A stretch of 64,000 nucleotides of DNA from Bacteroidota bacterium (lineage in GTDB: Bacteria > Bacteroidota > Bacteroidia > B-17B0 > Aurantibacillaceae). The stretch spans positions 1 to 64,000 of the forward strand of contig JADBXZ010000011.1 of NCBI GenBank assembly GCA_020403265.1, written 5' to 3'. Positions 32,403 to 40,909 of the stretch are shown here, in pieces (within the stretch, counting starts at the first letter, position 1; each line of letters opens with the position of its first letter). The notes under the pieces are model-generated. The model did no database searches and was not told where the DNA came from. It saw only the letters and a list, made by a program, of their open reading frames with translations. Both the position numbers and the translations under genes were made by a program.

Positions 32403-33608
32403 TTGAGCGATTCATTTACATATACATTTAATTCACAAGGTGAGTTTGAAATAAAAGTGACCACTTTTTTTGGTTTAGAAGACGTCCTTGCCAAAGAGCT
32501 TTTAAAATTAGGTGGCAAAAACATCGTTCCTTTTAAACGAGGCGTGGCTGTTAAGGGCGATATTGGTTTCCTTTACAAATGCAACCTCTGCCTACATACT
32601 GCTTTAAAGGTTTTAGTACCTATTTATAAATTTCAAGCCAACAATGAACATCAATTATATGATGCTATTAAATTAATGCCATGGGAACAATTTATTGATG
32701 TGTCTGATGGCATTATGGTTGAAAGTGTTTTAAATACTGAACAATTTACACACAGCTTATTTGTGTCTCAAAAAATTAAAGACGCAATTGTTGATCGTTT
32801 CAGAGAAAAAACAGGTAAGCGGCCAAGCGTTGATCTTATCCGGCCAACGTTTAAGCTTTACGTACACGTTTATAAAAATGAAATCAGTTTGCATTTGGAC
32901 AGTAGCGGAGACCCACTTTATAAAAGAGGATATAGAAGTGATATAAACGAAGCACCCTTAAAAGAAGTTTTAGCTGCGGGCCTCGTTAAATTAAGCGGTT
33001 GGGAACCACACTTATTACTAATTGACGGTATGTGCGGAGCCGCAACAATTGCAATTGAAGCCGCATTAATTGCCAATCAAATACCCCCCGGATATTATAG
33101 AAATGATTTTACGTTCATGCGTTGGCGGAATTTTGACGAAAAACTTTATGATTTAATTTTTGAAAGCAGCGTTAACAAAATTAAAAACGATCCGGTACAA
33201 ATTATTGCAAACGATATACACGCACCCACTTTAAAGAAAGCAAAAACTAATACCATTAATGCAAAAGTAGACGATGTTGTAAAATGCAATAATGAGTCTT
33301 TTTTTGATTTAAAACCTGAGCGAAGTTCTGGTGTTATCATTCTTAATCCGCCTTATGGTGAACGCTTACCCGTGAAAGAAGTAACTGAACTTTACAAAGA
33401 AATTGGGAATAAACTAAAAAAAGATTTTCAAAATTTTAATGCCTGGATGATAACCAGCAATCCGGATGGGATTAAAGCAGTTGGCTTGAGGCCTTCACGC
33501 AAAATTCAAATCTATAATGGTGCCCTAGAATGCAGGTTTTTGAAATATGAATTGTATGGTGGAACCAAAAAAATTCACAAATTAAATCCGGATCATAAAG
33601 GGGCTTAA
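32403..33608 (+). CDS. THUMP-domain class I rRNA methyltransferase (RlmL N-domain-like)
   Basis: A 401-residue RNA methyltransferase. The N-terminal 55 residues and the THUMP domain (about 60-165) bind RNA. The Rossmann domain has the AdoMet loop LLIDGMCGAATIAIEAALIA (residues about 202-222), QIIANDIHAPTLKKAKTN (motif II) and the catalytic motif IILNPPYGERLP at about 310-322. NPPY indicates N-methylation of a base, as in RlmL, which makes m2G2445 in 23S rRNA; the second RlmK half is absent, as is usual in Bacteroidota. The start is a TTG 7 bases after the previous stop; the next ATG is about 80 codons in and would remove the THUMP domain. Confidence 0.9.
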   Translation: MSDSFTYTFNSQGEFEIKVTTFFGLEDVLAKELLKLGGKNIVPFKRGVAVKGDIGFLYKCNLCLHTALKVLVPIYKFQANNEHQLYDAIKLMPWEQFIDVSDGIMVESVLNTEQFTHSLFVSQKIKDAIVDRFREKTGKRPSVDLIRPTFKLYVHVYKNEISLHLDSSGDPLYKRGYRSDINEAPLKEVLAAGLVKLSGWEPHLLLIDGMCGAATIAIEAALIANQIPPGYYRNDFTFMRWRNFDEKLYDLIFESSVNKIKNDPVQIIANDIHAPTLKKAKTNTINAKVDDVVKCNNESFFDLKPERSSGVIILNPPYGERLPVKEVTELYKEIGNKLKKDFQNFNAWMITSNPDGIKAVGLRPSRKIQIYNGALECRFLKYELYGGTKKIHKLNPDHKGA

Positions 33609-33621
33609 CATTGCATTTCTT

Positions 33622-35826
33622 TTAAAATTTACAACCTAAACCAAGAAATAGTGTTCTGCCATTACCCGGCATTAATCCCGGACCCGGATATCCGCCGGAT
33701 CTGCGGGTAAAATAACTTACGTTCGCCAAATTATTAACACCGGCTTTAACATTGTATTTTTTAGCAAATGAATAACTCAAGCTGGCGTCCATAATCGTAT
33801 AAGCAGGAATTAATCCATTTGTTGCAGTTGAATTAGCTTTTTCAGTATTATCTGCATCAGAAAAAACAGCGCTTACAGAATTAATTTGGTAGGTAATAGA
33901 AAAGGTTTTATAAATGTAAGTTACACCATATCTTTGAATAGATTCTGGAGCGTTCTCTACCTTTTTACCAACTCTGGTTTTCAGTGGATCGTTAACAATT
34001 AAAGGATTGTTCCACTGTGTGTACTGCGCATCAATAAAAGCAACTGATGCGTAAGCATTTAATCTTCCTAACTTTTTAGTACCTTCTATTATTCCAAATA
34101 AATCCAGCTCCACATAAGATTCAACGCCTTTACTAACAGAGGTTCCTATGTTCGTTTTAAAAGGTAATCCATTGTCTGTTATCGTTCCAATTCTATTATC
34201 ATAATGCAAATAAAAAGCGCCAATATCAAAGTTTAAAAATTGTTTTACTGTTCCCCTGATGCCAGCGTCAACATTATAGCCAGATGCGTCTTTTAGATTT
34301 TTATCAATTACTTCGGTTGTTGACGAAGGGGTTAAATCTGAAAATAAAACAGGTCTGTAATTTTGAGTATAATTAGCATACATATTAATTGTTTTAGAAA
34401 TTTCATATTGTGCTCCAACGCCTAACAATAAAAATTTCCTCTTTGATTGGTTGTTAAATTCACCTGTATTATTAACCAACGACGTGTTTATGTTACCGTT
34501 GTTTACATTAATTATACTTTCAGCTCTCACTCCAGGAGTAATGCTTAGCCTTTTACCTAATTTAAACAAATGCTCGGCAAATAACGACATGTTATTGGTT
34601 GTATAATTAAGCTTACGCGTATAGTCCTGCGTTAAATTCAAATCAAAATTTGCATCAGCAGTTCCTTTACCTAACTGCATTCTATCTGTTGAACCATTAT
34701 AGTACCTTATCCCAACCGATATTGCGTTTTTCTGATTAAGAAACTGATATTGATGAATAAATCTTAATTCTGCTCCTCCACTCAAATAGGTGTCTCTATC
34801 AACCTGTCGGGGGTTGTATGACTTGATAGCGTTGTTAAATGTATCTTTAGTAGTAATAGAAGCAACATATCCAACACTGTTGCGCTGAGCATACAAACCA
34901 AAAGCTTTTAAATTTAGCTTGGTGTTTTCGCTGAATTGATAGTCAACATCTAATGCCGCAATTTTCCAAGGGGCGCTCATCCAATTCCTGTTTCGAAGTG
35001 ATTGTTTTGGATCTACTTTAAACAAAGAATCTGTTAAACCGCCGGGCTGCTGGCTAACAAAATCCATTGATGTAAGCTGCAAATTAGCTGTTAGTTTGCT
35101 GGTAAACGAATACGTAAAGGAGGCGTAACCCGTATTAATGGTATAATGATTGTTTCTCCTCCAGCTATCAGCATTTCTATGATGAAAAAAAGCGTAATAA
35201 GAAAATTTTTTATACGTTCCACCAATTGCATTATATGAATTAAACAACCCAAAACTTCCAACGGTTTGTTGTGTTTCATATGTAACCGGTTTATTGCTGT
35301 TGCCCTTTTTAAAAACGTAGTTTAGCATGCCACCAAATTGCGGGCCATATTGAAGCGCTCCGGCTCCTCTGATAATTTCAACCCTGTCTATCGCTTCAAG
35401 AGGCGGAGTATAGTATGCCTCCGGGTAACCAAAAACATCACCGCTAATATCATAACCATTTTGTCTAACATTAAACTCCCACGAACGATTTGGGCTTAAG
35501 CCTCTGGTAGAAATACCCGTTTGAATACCGGAGCCGTCATTTTCCCAAACACTTACGCCCGGTACTTTTCCAAATACTTGCCTTGAATTGTTTACTGATA
35601 AATCGGCATCAATATTTCCAAGTTTTATGATTTCGTTTTTTTTACCGGAATAAATTATTGTGCCTTCAATTTCTTTTTTTCGCTCTATTTGGTTTAATTC
35701 CGGACGATAAATGATTTCAACATCCTTTAAACTAATTGATTTTGAAGTATCGGTTTGGGCAAATAAATCTAAAGAAATAATAAAGTAACAGATGCTTAAT
35801 AAAATATAACTCGTTCTTAGGTTCAT
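33622..35826 (-). CDS. TonB-dependent receptor, FecA-like
   Basis: A 734-residue outer-membrane receptor from the ATG at 35826 (signal peptide to LFAQ at 24); an upstream ATG at 35862 adds 12 residues and is less likely. The plug domain holds VFGKVPGVSVWENDGSGIQTGISTRG and the iron-receptor phrases NGYDISGDVFGYPEAYYTPP and VEIIRGAGALQYGPQFGGMLNYV, the pattern of FecA-type ferric-dicitrate receptors. The barrel ends with ARTLFLGLGCKF-like sequence (NGRTLFLGLGCKF). No FecI/FecR genes are adjacent. Upstream on the same strand are two cysteine-rich small proteins, so the metal handled may be copper, zinc or iron; which one cannot be decided. Confidence 0.9.
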   Translation of the reverse strand: MNLRTSYILLSICYFIISLDLFAQTDTSKSISLKDVEIIYRPELNQIERKKEIEGTIIYSGKKNEIIKLGNIDADLSVNNSRQVFGKVPGVSVWENDGSGIQTGISTRGLSPNRSWEFNVRQNGYDISGDVFGYPEAYYTPPLEAIDRVEIIRGAGALQYGPQFGGMLNYVFKKGNSNKPVTYETQQTVGSFGLFNSYNAIGGTYKKFSYYAFFHHRNADSWRRNNHYTINTGYASFTYSFTSKLTANLQLTSMDFVSQQPGGLTDSLFKVDPKQSLRNRNWMSAPWKIAALDVDYQFSENTKLNLKAFGLYAQRNSVGYVASITTKDTFNNAIKSYNPRQVDRDTYLSGGAELRFIHQYQFLNQKNAISVGIRYYNGSTDRMQLGKGTADANFDLNLTQDYTRKLNYTTNNMSLFAEHLFKLGKRLSITPGVRAESIINVNNGNINTSLVNNTGEFNNQSKRKFLLLGVGAQYEISKTINMYANYTQNYRPVLFSDLTPSSTTEVIDKNLKDASGYNVDAGIRGTVKQFLNFDIGAFYLHYDNRIGTITDNGLPFKTNIGTSVSKGVESYVELDLFGIIEGTKKLGRLNAYASVAFIDAQYTQWNNPLIVNDPLKTRVGKKVENAPESIQRYGVTYIYKTFSITYQINSVSAVFSDADNTEKANSTATNGLIPAYTIMDASLSYSFAKKYNVKAGVNNLANVSYFTRRSGGYPGPGLMPGNGRTLFLGLGCKF

Positions 35827-35916
35827 ACAACAAATTTTACGTTGCAAAGAAAGCTTAAGCATCTAATTTTTAAAATACCCAAAAAACGGTATTTTTATCC
35901 AATCTAAATAAAACGC

Positions 35917-35947
35917 AAAACGGCCGCCCATTTTGAGCAGCCGTTTT
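35917..35947. terminator. Bidirectional terminator-like hairpin
   Basis: AAAACGGCCGCCC pairs with GAGCAGCCGTTTT across a short AT loop, with one G-U pair and one mismatch. T-rich sequence follows on both strands (TATTTTG on plus, GCGTTTTA on minus). It lies 22 bases after the stop of the cysteine-rich gene. Confidence 0.6.
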
Positions 35948-35968
35948 ATTTTGTTATATAAAAGCGAT

Positions 35969-36292
35969 TTATTTCTTTTTACAACAGGTTTTGCCTTCTT
36001 TGTGGCACGCTTCTTTACAAGCATCTCCGCATTTACCTGCTTCACATTTTTCTTTGCATTGTTTGTGAGTTAGGTCCTTACAGCACTTACCTTCTTTATC
36101 CACACAGGCCTTACCTTCACAACCTTTTGTTTCGCAATTTTTGCAGCAATCTTTATCGGTACATTTGTTTTTTTTACATTTTTCAATGCACTCTTTGCTG
36201 CATTTATCTGTGCAACAAGCAGGCCTGTCATTATTTAAAGTTTTAAAGCTAAAGCTTAAAAGGCAAATTAATGCCATTAAAATATTTTTCAT
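35969..36292 (-). CDS. Exported extremely cysteine/lysine-rich protein (metal-binding-like)
   Basis: A 107-residue protein with a signal peptide at about 1-20 (MKNILMALICLLSFSFKTLN). The mature part of about 87 residues contains 20 cysteines in CC, CxxxC and CxxxxC spacings, separated by Lys, Glu and Asp (CCTDKCSKECIEKCKK, then KDCCKNC, KCCKDL, KTCCKKK). The composition resembles metallothioneins or short cysteine-rich repeats, but no named family is recognised. If exported to an oxidising compartment the cysteines may form disulfides; if reduced they would bind soft metals. It has the same orientation as the FecA-like receptor downstream and a CC-rich protein upstream. Confidence 0.8.
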   Translation of the reverse strand: MKNILMALICLLSFSFKTLNNDRPACCTDKCSKECIEKCKKNKCTDKDCCKNCETKGCEGKACVDKEGKCCKDLTHKQCKEKCEAGKCGDACKEACHKEGKTCCKKK

Positions 36293-36441
36293 TGTTATTT
36301 TTTTTTAAAATTAATTATTTGTTTTGTTTGGCTCCATTTAAAGGCTATATATAAATTTGATACAACCTTTACCACGAGCCGTGGTGCTTTTAATTTATTA
36401 TGCTTTTAAGCCTAATAACTTAAAATTTATGAATAATTAAT

Positions 36442-36783
36442 TCAAGCAATGGGTGGTCTTAACAATGAATTTAAAAATCCGGAAGAAGTGGATTGTTGAG
36501 TATTTAGGTATTGACACTTTGATTCTGAATGAAAAAATTGTACTCGAAATGATTTGTTTAAATAACCGGCAATAAAATTAAGGGTTAAAGAAGTGCTCGG
36601 CAGTTTTTCACAACAACCCTTTTCGGAACAACAAGATTCAGTCTCATCATCATCACAACAAGAACCTTCGTCTTTACTGCACACACTTATTTCCTCCTGA
36701 ACAGGAGAAGCAAAATACCAATAACCGAGGTTATTTAAACCAAACGAAATTCCTAAGAGGATTATGATTAATTGTACTTTCAC
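36442..36783 (-). CDS. Small CC-motif membrane/exported protein, possibly HYC_CC_PP-related
   Basis: A 113-residue protein from a GTG at 36783, chosen because an exact -7 element (TACCTTTG) ends 5 bases upstream; the open frame continues to an ATG at 36876 beyond that promoter. The N-terminus is one hydrophobic helix (VQLIIILLGISFGL), then YWYFASPVQEEISVC, three CC pairs in a Asp/Glu/Ser context (SCCDDD, SCCSEK, GCCEKL) and RPPIA at the end. The order helix, CC pairs, PP terminus resembles the HYC_CC_PP family found beside TonB receptors in Bacteroidota, but the HYC motif is missing (YFA instead). A link to the receptor and cysteine-rich protein downstream is inferred. Confidence 0.55.
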   Translation of the reverse strand: MKVQLIIILLGISFGLNNLGYWYFASPVQEEISVCSKDEGSCCDDDETESCCSEKGCCEKLPSTSLTLNFIAGYLNKSFRVQFFHSESKCQYLNTQQSTSSGFLNSLLRPPIA

Positions 36784-36788
36784 CTCCA

Positions 36789-36796
36789 CAAAGGTA
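36789..36796 (-). promoter_or_regulatory. -7 element of the CC-motif gene
   Basis: TACCTTTG on the minus strand, 5 bases before a GTG whose translation begins with a good membrane helix. It argues against the longer ATG-started frame. Confidence 0.5.
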
Positions 36797-36848
36797 CTGA
36801 TTTTTAATGAAATAAGCACCAACATCCATAAAAATACGTTAAATTCCT

Positions 36849-36856
36849 TACATTTG
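36849..36856 (+). promoter_or_regulatory. -7 element of the tandem-repeat gene
   Basis: TACATTTG is an exact TAnnTTTG match 24 bases before the ATG at 36881. It is divergent from the CC-motif gene promoter 53 bases away. Confidence 0.45.
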
Positions 36857-36880
36857 TCATCAGATTTAGAAGTCATTATA

Positions 36881-37300
36881 ATGAATATTCGTGGTTTTGC
36901 TTTGTTTATACTGTTGGCTCTTACAGGAGTTATTAAATCTCAACAGGTTCAAAAAAGTAATTACAGCACGGTTGGTTATATAAAAGAAGATGGGACGGTT
37001 CAAAATCAAAACTATTCAACTATTGGTTACATAAAAAAGGATGGGACGGTTCAAAATCAAAACTATTCAACTATTGGTTATATAAAAGATAATGGCACAA
37101 TTCAAAACCAAAACTATTCAACCGTTGGTTATATAAAAGACGACGGAACCGTTCAAAATCAAAACTATTCAACCATCGGTTATATAAAAAGTGACGGCAC
37201 CTTGCAAAACCAAAATTACAGCACTGTTGGTTATGCCAAAAACATCAATAAAAAATGGGCCGCTGCTGCAACTTTCTTTTTCTTTTTTAATTTAAAATAA
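36881..37300 (+). CDS. Exported protein with five 17-residue tandem repeats
   Basis: A 139-residue protein with a signal peptide at 1-20 (VIKSQ). Residues about 25-120 are five copies of the 17-residue unit NYSTxGYIKxDGTxQNQ plus a sixth that breaks off after NYSTVGYAK. Each copy differs by a few residues, mostly at positions 5 and 10-14, and the DNA differs at many third positions, so the array is old rather than freshly expanded. The GYIK-DGT pattern fits a repetitive beta structure (short hairpins around an axis, as in beta-flower or solenoid proteins). The tail KKWAAAATFFFFFNLK is hydrophobic and may touch a membrane. An upstream start at 36764 is rejected because the ATG at 36881 gives a clean signal peptide. 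Function unknown. Confidence 0.85.
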   Translation: MNIRGFALFILLALTGVIKSQQVQKSNYSTVGYIKEDGTVQNQNYSTIGYIKKDGTVQNQNYSTIGYIKDNGTIQNQNYSTVGYIKDDGTVQNQNYSTIGYIKSDGTLQNQNYSTVGYAKNINKKWAAAATFFFFFNLK

Positions 37301-37324
37301 TAAACCATTTAAAAACACAAAACA

Positions 37325-38488
37325 ATGTCAACTCAACCAATTAAAAATGTAGAATACGGCTTGGAAAAAATATTTGAAGGTGCTCAAGATTTTTTACCCT
37401 TATTAGGAACAGATTATGTAGAGTTTTACGTAGGCAATGCCAAACAAAGTGCCCATTTTTATAAAACTGCTTTTGGTTTTCAGTCCTTTGCATATGCAGG
37501 TTTAGAAACAGGCTTAAAAGACAGAACCTCGTACGTTTTAAAACAAGATAAAATTAAACTGGTTTTAACCACTGCCCTAACCAGCGATTCTGTAATTGGA
37601 GAACATGTAAAAAAACATGGCGACGGCGTAAAGGTGATTGCTATATGGGTAGATGATGCCACTAAATCATACGAAGAAACAACCAAACGCGGCGCAAAAT
37701 CTTTCATGAAACCTACCGTAGAGAAAGATGAACACGGTGAAGTTGTAAGAAGTGGTATTTATACCTACGGTGAAACCGTACATATTTTTGTTGAACGAAA
37801 AAACTATAAAGGCACCTTTTTACCCGGATTTAAACCATGGGTTAGCGATTATAACCCAAGTGCTGTAGGTTTAAAATTTATTGATCACATGGTAGGAAAT
37901 GTGGGCTGGAATGAAATGAACCCAACCGTAAAATGGTACGAAGACGTAATGGGCTTTGTAAACTTTTTAACCTTTGACGACAAACAAATTACAACCGAAT
38001 ATTCTGCCTTAATGAGTAAGGTAATGAGTAACGGTAATGGCCGTATTAAGTTTCCAATAAATGAACCGGCCGAAGGAAAAAAGAAATCACAAATAGAAGA
38101 ATACATTGATTTTTACGAAGGAGCGGGTGTACAGCATTTAGCTTTGGCTACAGATGATATTATTAAAACCGTTTCGGAATTAAAAGCAAGGGGCGTTGAA
38201 TTTTTACCGCCGCCGCCGCAAGCCTACTACGATGATATTCCGCGCCGATTAGGCACACACATGAGCGTAATGAAGGAGGACATCAAAAAACTACAAGAAT
38301 TATCTATTTTAGTTGATGCAGACGAAGAAGGCTATTTATTACAAATATTTACCAAGCCTGTTGAAGACCGCCCTACATTGTTTTACGAAATCATTCAGCG
38401 TATGGGAGCAAAAGGCTTTGGTGCCGGAAACTTTAAAGCCTTATTTGAAAGCATTGAAAGAGAACAGGCTTTGAGGGGAACGTTGTAA
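37325..38488 (+). CDS. hppD: 4-hydroxyphenylpyruvate dioxygenase
   Basis: A 387-residue non-haem iron dioxygenase that turns 4-hydroxyphenylpyruvate into homogentisate in tyrosine breakdown. Two glyoxalase-like halves are visible. The iron ligands are His188 (FIDHMVGNV), His271 (GVQHLALATDDI) and Glu355 (LFYEIIQRMG). The C-terminal helix motif KGFGAGNFKALFESIEREQ is intact. Length is normal for the short bacterial type. No homogentisate dioxygenase or other tyrosine-catabolic gene is in the window, so it may be split from the rest of the pathway. Confidence 0.97.
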   Translation: MSTQPIKNVEYGLEKIFEGAQDFLPLLGTDYVEFYVGNAKQSAHFYKTAFGFQSFAYAGLETGLKDRTSYVLKQDKIKLVLTTALTSDSVIGEHVKKHGDGVKVIAIWVDDATKSYEETTKRGAKSFMKPTVEKDEHGEVVRSGIYTYGETVHIFVERKNYKGTFLPGFKPWVSDYNPSAVGLKFIDHMVGNVGWNEMNPTVKWYEDVMGFVNFLTFDDKQITTEYSALMSKVMSNGNGRIKFPINEPAEGKKKSQIEEYIDFYEGAGVQHLALATDDIIKTVSELKARGVEFLPPPPQAYYDDIPRRLGTHMSVMKEDIKKLQELSILVDADEEGYLLQIFTKPVEDRPTLFYEIIQRMGAKGFGAGNFKALFESIEREQALRGTL

Positions 38489-39010
38489 TTTCACGAAGCC
38501 ATCATCATCTTTAAAATTCTTCGATATTAAACTATTGAGGAGTAATAATTGATTTGCGTTCTAATTTTTAAAAATAGTTTTTATCAGTATTGTTATAGTA
38601 TAAATAGTATAACATACTGTGTTGTGCGTTATATTATATCGGTTTTACTGAATAATAAAACAAGAACTAAACACGTTATAGACCTTAAGGAAGGGGCAAG
38701 CTATTATAAAATTAAATTAAGATGGCTCGCTTAAAAATGGTAAAATAATTGAACAATAAGGTTTTGCGCCTTTAATAATTTAACCTCGTGCTGGTTTAAC
38801 TCCTGTTTTTCAAGAATCAGTTTCATATAAACAAATTAAAGACAAACCTATATATATATATATTCAGGTTGGCGCTTTTCAAAGAAAAGATTTTTTAGCT
38901 GATTTTGGATATCACAACTTCTTCGCCCTTGGATTAAATTATGAGTTGGCATTAAAACCAAAGAAAGAATAAAATTAATTTTTATTCAAACAAATACAGT
39001 TCACCTGAAA
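38489..39010. other. Gene-poor stretch with a possible barrel-protein remnant
   Basis: No intact gene is found. The plus-strand frame 38784-38972 is open for 62 codons, has no start codon and ends in YIYIQVGAFQRKDFLADFG and ALGLNYELALKPKKE, alternating strands ending near a stop as in the last strands of an outer-membrane barrel. It could be the decayed C-terminus of a lost gene. The remainder is AT-rich, including a (TA)n run near 38853-38865. Confidence 0.35.
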
Positions 39011-39901
39011 TCACTTCACCGCATCCAATTTCTTTTTGGTTTCTTCGACTAGTGTTTTTTGTTTGGTGATTTCCGTTTTTTTCTCGGCTAGTTTTTCTTC
39101 TGTTTTTTTAATGTCTTTTTCTGCATCTTTAATACGATCGTTATACTTACCAATGTCGTCTTTTAAATTGCGTTTATCTTTTTCTAAATCAGCCAACTGA
39201 TCGCTTAACTTCTCGTAAATTTTTTTGGAAGCCTTTGCCTGCTCTTCTACTGCACTGGAGCTTGCTTCCACCACTTTTTTCTGGATATCTACTTCTGCTT
39301 TTTTCTTAATTATTTCACCTTCCTTGGCTGCAATAGCTGTTTCGTTTTTCGAAATTTTCGCTTTATTATCTGTAATATCGTTTTTTAGATTTTCTATCTT
39401 TTTCTCAAGGTCTTTCTGATCTTCTTCCAAGTTAGAAAGCTTCTTCTCATTGTCCTTAACTAATTCCGTTAAAGGTGCCTTGGTTTGTTTAATGGCAAAT
39501 TCTTTAATTAGTTTTTCAAAATAGTTATATTTTTCTTTATCACCACCACTGCTTAAGTAGGTTCCTCCTAAATCTACGGCAGTAGCCATTCTAACTGTTT
39601 TATCTTTTTTATTGGCAAAAAACAACGTATAAACATCTATCGTATTGTTGCCCCACTCTTTCACCAATAAATTATCAGCAAAAACCTGCCCCTTGCTGTC
39701 TTTTACAGACTCGTGCTTGTAGTCTTTTAAAACTTTTTTCCAGGCGCTTAATACATCATCTAAATTACTTTCATAAATGGTGGTAACAATTGCGTTTTGT
39801 GAGCCACTCGAGAAACTCTCTTTACTTTCATTAGTGGTTATATTCTGCCCGTTTAATGCGCCAAATAAAGCCAATAAATATATAGTGATTTGTTTTTTCA
39901 T
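39011..39901 (-). CDS. Exported coiled-coil protein
   Basis: A 296-residue protein with a signal peptide at 1-18 (ALNGQ). Residues about 30-140 form a small mixed domain (NAIVTTIYESNLDDVLSAWKKVLKDY, WGNNTIDVYTLFFANKKDK, VRMATAVDLGGTYLSS). From about residue 145 to the end it is an uninterrupted Glu/Lys/Asp-rich coiled coil with heptad leucines and isoleucines. I know the arrangement from unnamed Bacteroidota proteins but not the function. It is the last gene of the compact minus-strand run and follows the PspC gene by 3 bases, so it may belong to an envelope-stress response together with the sensor kinase upstream. Confidence 0.8.
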   Translation of the reverse strand: MKKQITIYLLALFGALNGQNITTNESKESFSSGSQNAIVTTIYESNLDDVLSAWKKVLKDYKHESVKDSKGQVFADNLLVKEWGNNTIDVYTLFFANKKDKTVRMATAVDLGGTYLSSGGDKEKYNYFEKLIKEFAIKQTKAPLTELVKDNEKKLSNLEEDQKDLEKKIENLKNDITDNKAKISKNETAIAAKEGEIIKKKAEVDIQKKVVEASSSAVEEQAKASKKIYEKLSDQLADLEKDKRNLKDDIGKYNDRIKDAEKDIKKTEEKLAEKKTEITKQKTLVEETKKKLDAVK

Positions 39902-39904
39902 GAT

Positions 39905-40141
39905 TTAATCCAAGTCCCAAACGCTTGGGCGTTTTTTAGTGTAAAAGGGTTTAAAATAATTTTTGTGCTCTAACAAAAAAGCTAAAATGAAATAAATAAT
40001 GATTGGGCTACCGAATGTAAAAAATGACAAATAAATAAAATACATCCTCACTTTGGTAGTATTAATACCTAGTTTTTTACCAAGCCACTCGCAAACACCG
40101 AAGGCTTTGTGTTCAAACCAAAGTATGATGTTTTTAATCAT
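39905..40141 (-). CDS. PspC-domain small membrane protein
   Basis: A 78-residue protein. The PspC domain is recognised by AFGVCEWLGKKLGINTTKVRM followed by one long hydrophobic helix (YFIYLSFFTFGSPIIIYFILAFLL, broken here for length: YFIYLSFFTF / GSPIIIYFILAFLL). In enterobacteria PspC senses envelope stress with PspB; in Bacteroidota stand-alone PspC proteins are frequent and poorly understood. The gene lies 3 bases from both neighbours, between the response regulator and the coiled-coil protein, which supports an envelope-sensing role for the group. Confidence 0.85.
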   Translation of the reverse strand: MIKNIILWFEHKAFGVCEWLGKKLGINTTKVRMYFIYLSFFTFGSPIIIYFILAFLLEHKNYFKPFYTKKRPSVWDLD

Positions 40142-40144
40142 TTG

Positions 40145-40903
40145 TTAAAGTAAATTTAATTTTTTCATTAATTCTTCACGGTAACTGCCGCCAACCGGAA
40201 TTGTTTTTTTATCGTTTTCTAAAACAACGTTTTGTGAATCAATACTGGCAATTTTATCTAATCTGGCAATGTAAGAACGGTGTACGCGAGCAAACTCCAC
40301 ATTCCCTAATTTTTTATCAATTTCTTTCATAGTGCTATGAATGGTGTATCTGGCGTATTGTGTATTAATGATAACATAGTCTTTGAGCGCTTCTACAAAA
40401 TAAATATCTTTTAGTAATACTTTAACTAATCTGCTATTCGCCTTAACAAATAAAATATCTTTATTTGAGTCCTCTTTACTTTCAACTAGTGAATAAAGAA
40501 AATCTCTTTCCTTTTGTAATTCAGAATCTTTTTGATGTTTGTAATAAGCCATCTCAATGGTTGAGTGTAAGTCTACCTCTTTGAATGGTTTTAAAATGTA
40601 ACCATAAGGTTCCGTAATTTTTGCCTTAGCCAAAGTCCCCTCATCGGCATAAGCGGTTAAAAAGATGATTGGCAGGCTTAGTTTCTCTTTTAATTTTTCG
40701 CTTACATCTATACCGGTTAAATCGCCTTTAATCATAATGTCCATTAAAACCAGGTCCGGCTTAAGTTCAGTTATTTTTTCAATGGCATCTTTTCCGTTAT
40801 TGGCAATACCCATTACGTTATAACCCAACTTAGTAAGGCTATTTTGTATGTCTTTTGCAACAATGCTTTCATCCTCAACAATGAAAATATTTAGTTTCTC
40901 CAT
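40145..40903 (-). CDS. LytTR-family response regulator
   Basis: A 252-residue response regulator. The receiver domain (1-120) has the acidic pair at residues 10-12, phospho-acceptor Asp55 (LVLMDIMIKG), Thr/Ala in FLTAYADEGTL and Lys in ILKPFKEVDL. The LytTR DNA-binding domain (about 148-252) shows VKANSRLVKVLLKDIYFVEAL, YTIHSTMKEIDKKL and ARVHRSYIARLDKI. It follows the kinase gene by 6 bases and is surely its partner. LytTR regulators of Bacteroidota bind short direct repeats; the targets cannot be seen, though the PspC and coiled-coil genes downstream share the transcript. Confidence 0.93.
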   Translation of the reverse strand: MEKLNIFIVEDESIVAKDIQNSLTKLGYNVMGIANNGKDAIEKITELKPDLVLMDIMIKGDLTGIDVSEKLKEKLSLPIIFLTAYADEGTLAKAKITEPYGYILKPFKEVDLHSTIEMAYYKHQKDSELQKERDFLYSLVESKEDSNKDILFVKANSRLVKVLLKDIYFVEALKDYVIINTQYARYTIHSTMKEIDKKLGNVEFARVHRSYIARLDKIASIDSQNVVLENDKKTIPVGGSYREELMKKLNLL

Positions 40904-40909
40904 AATTAT

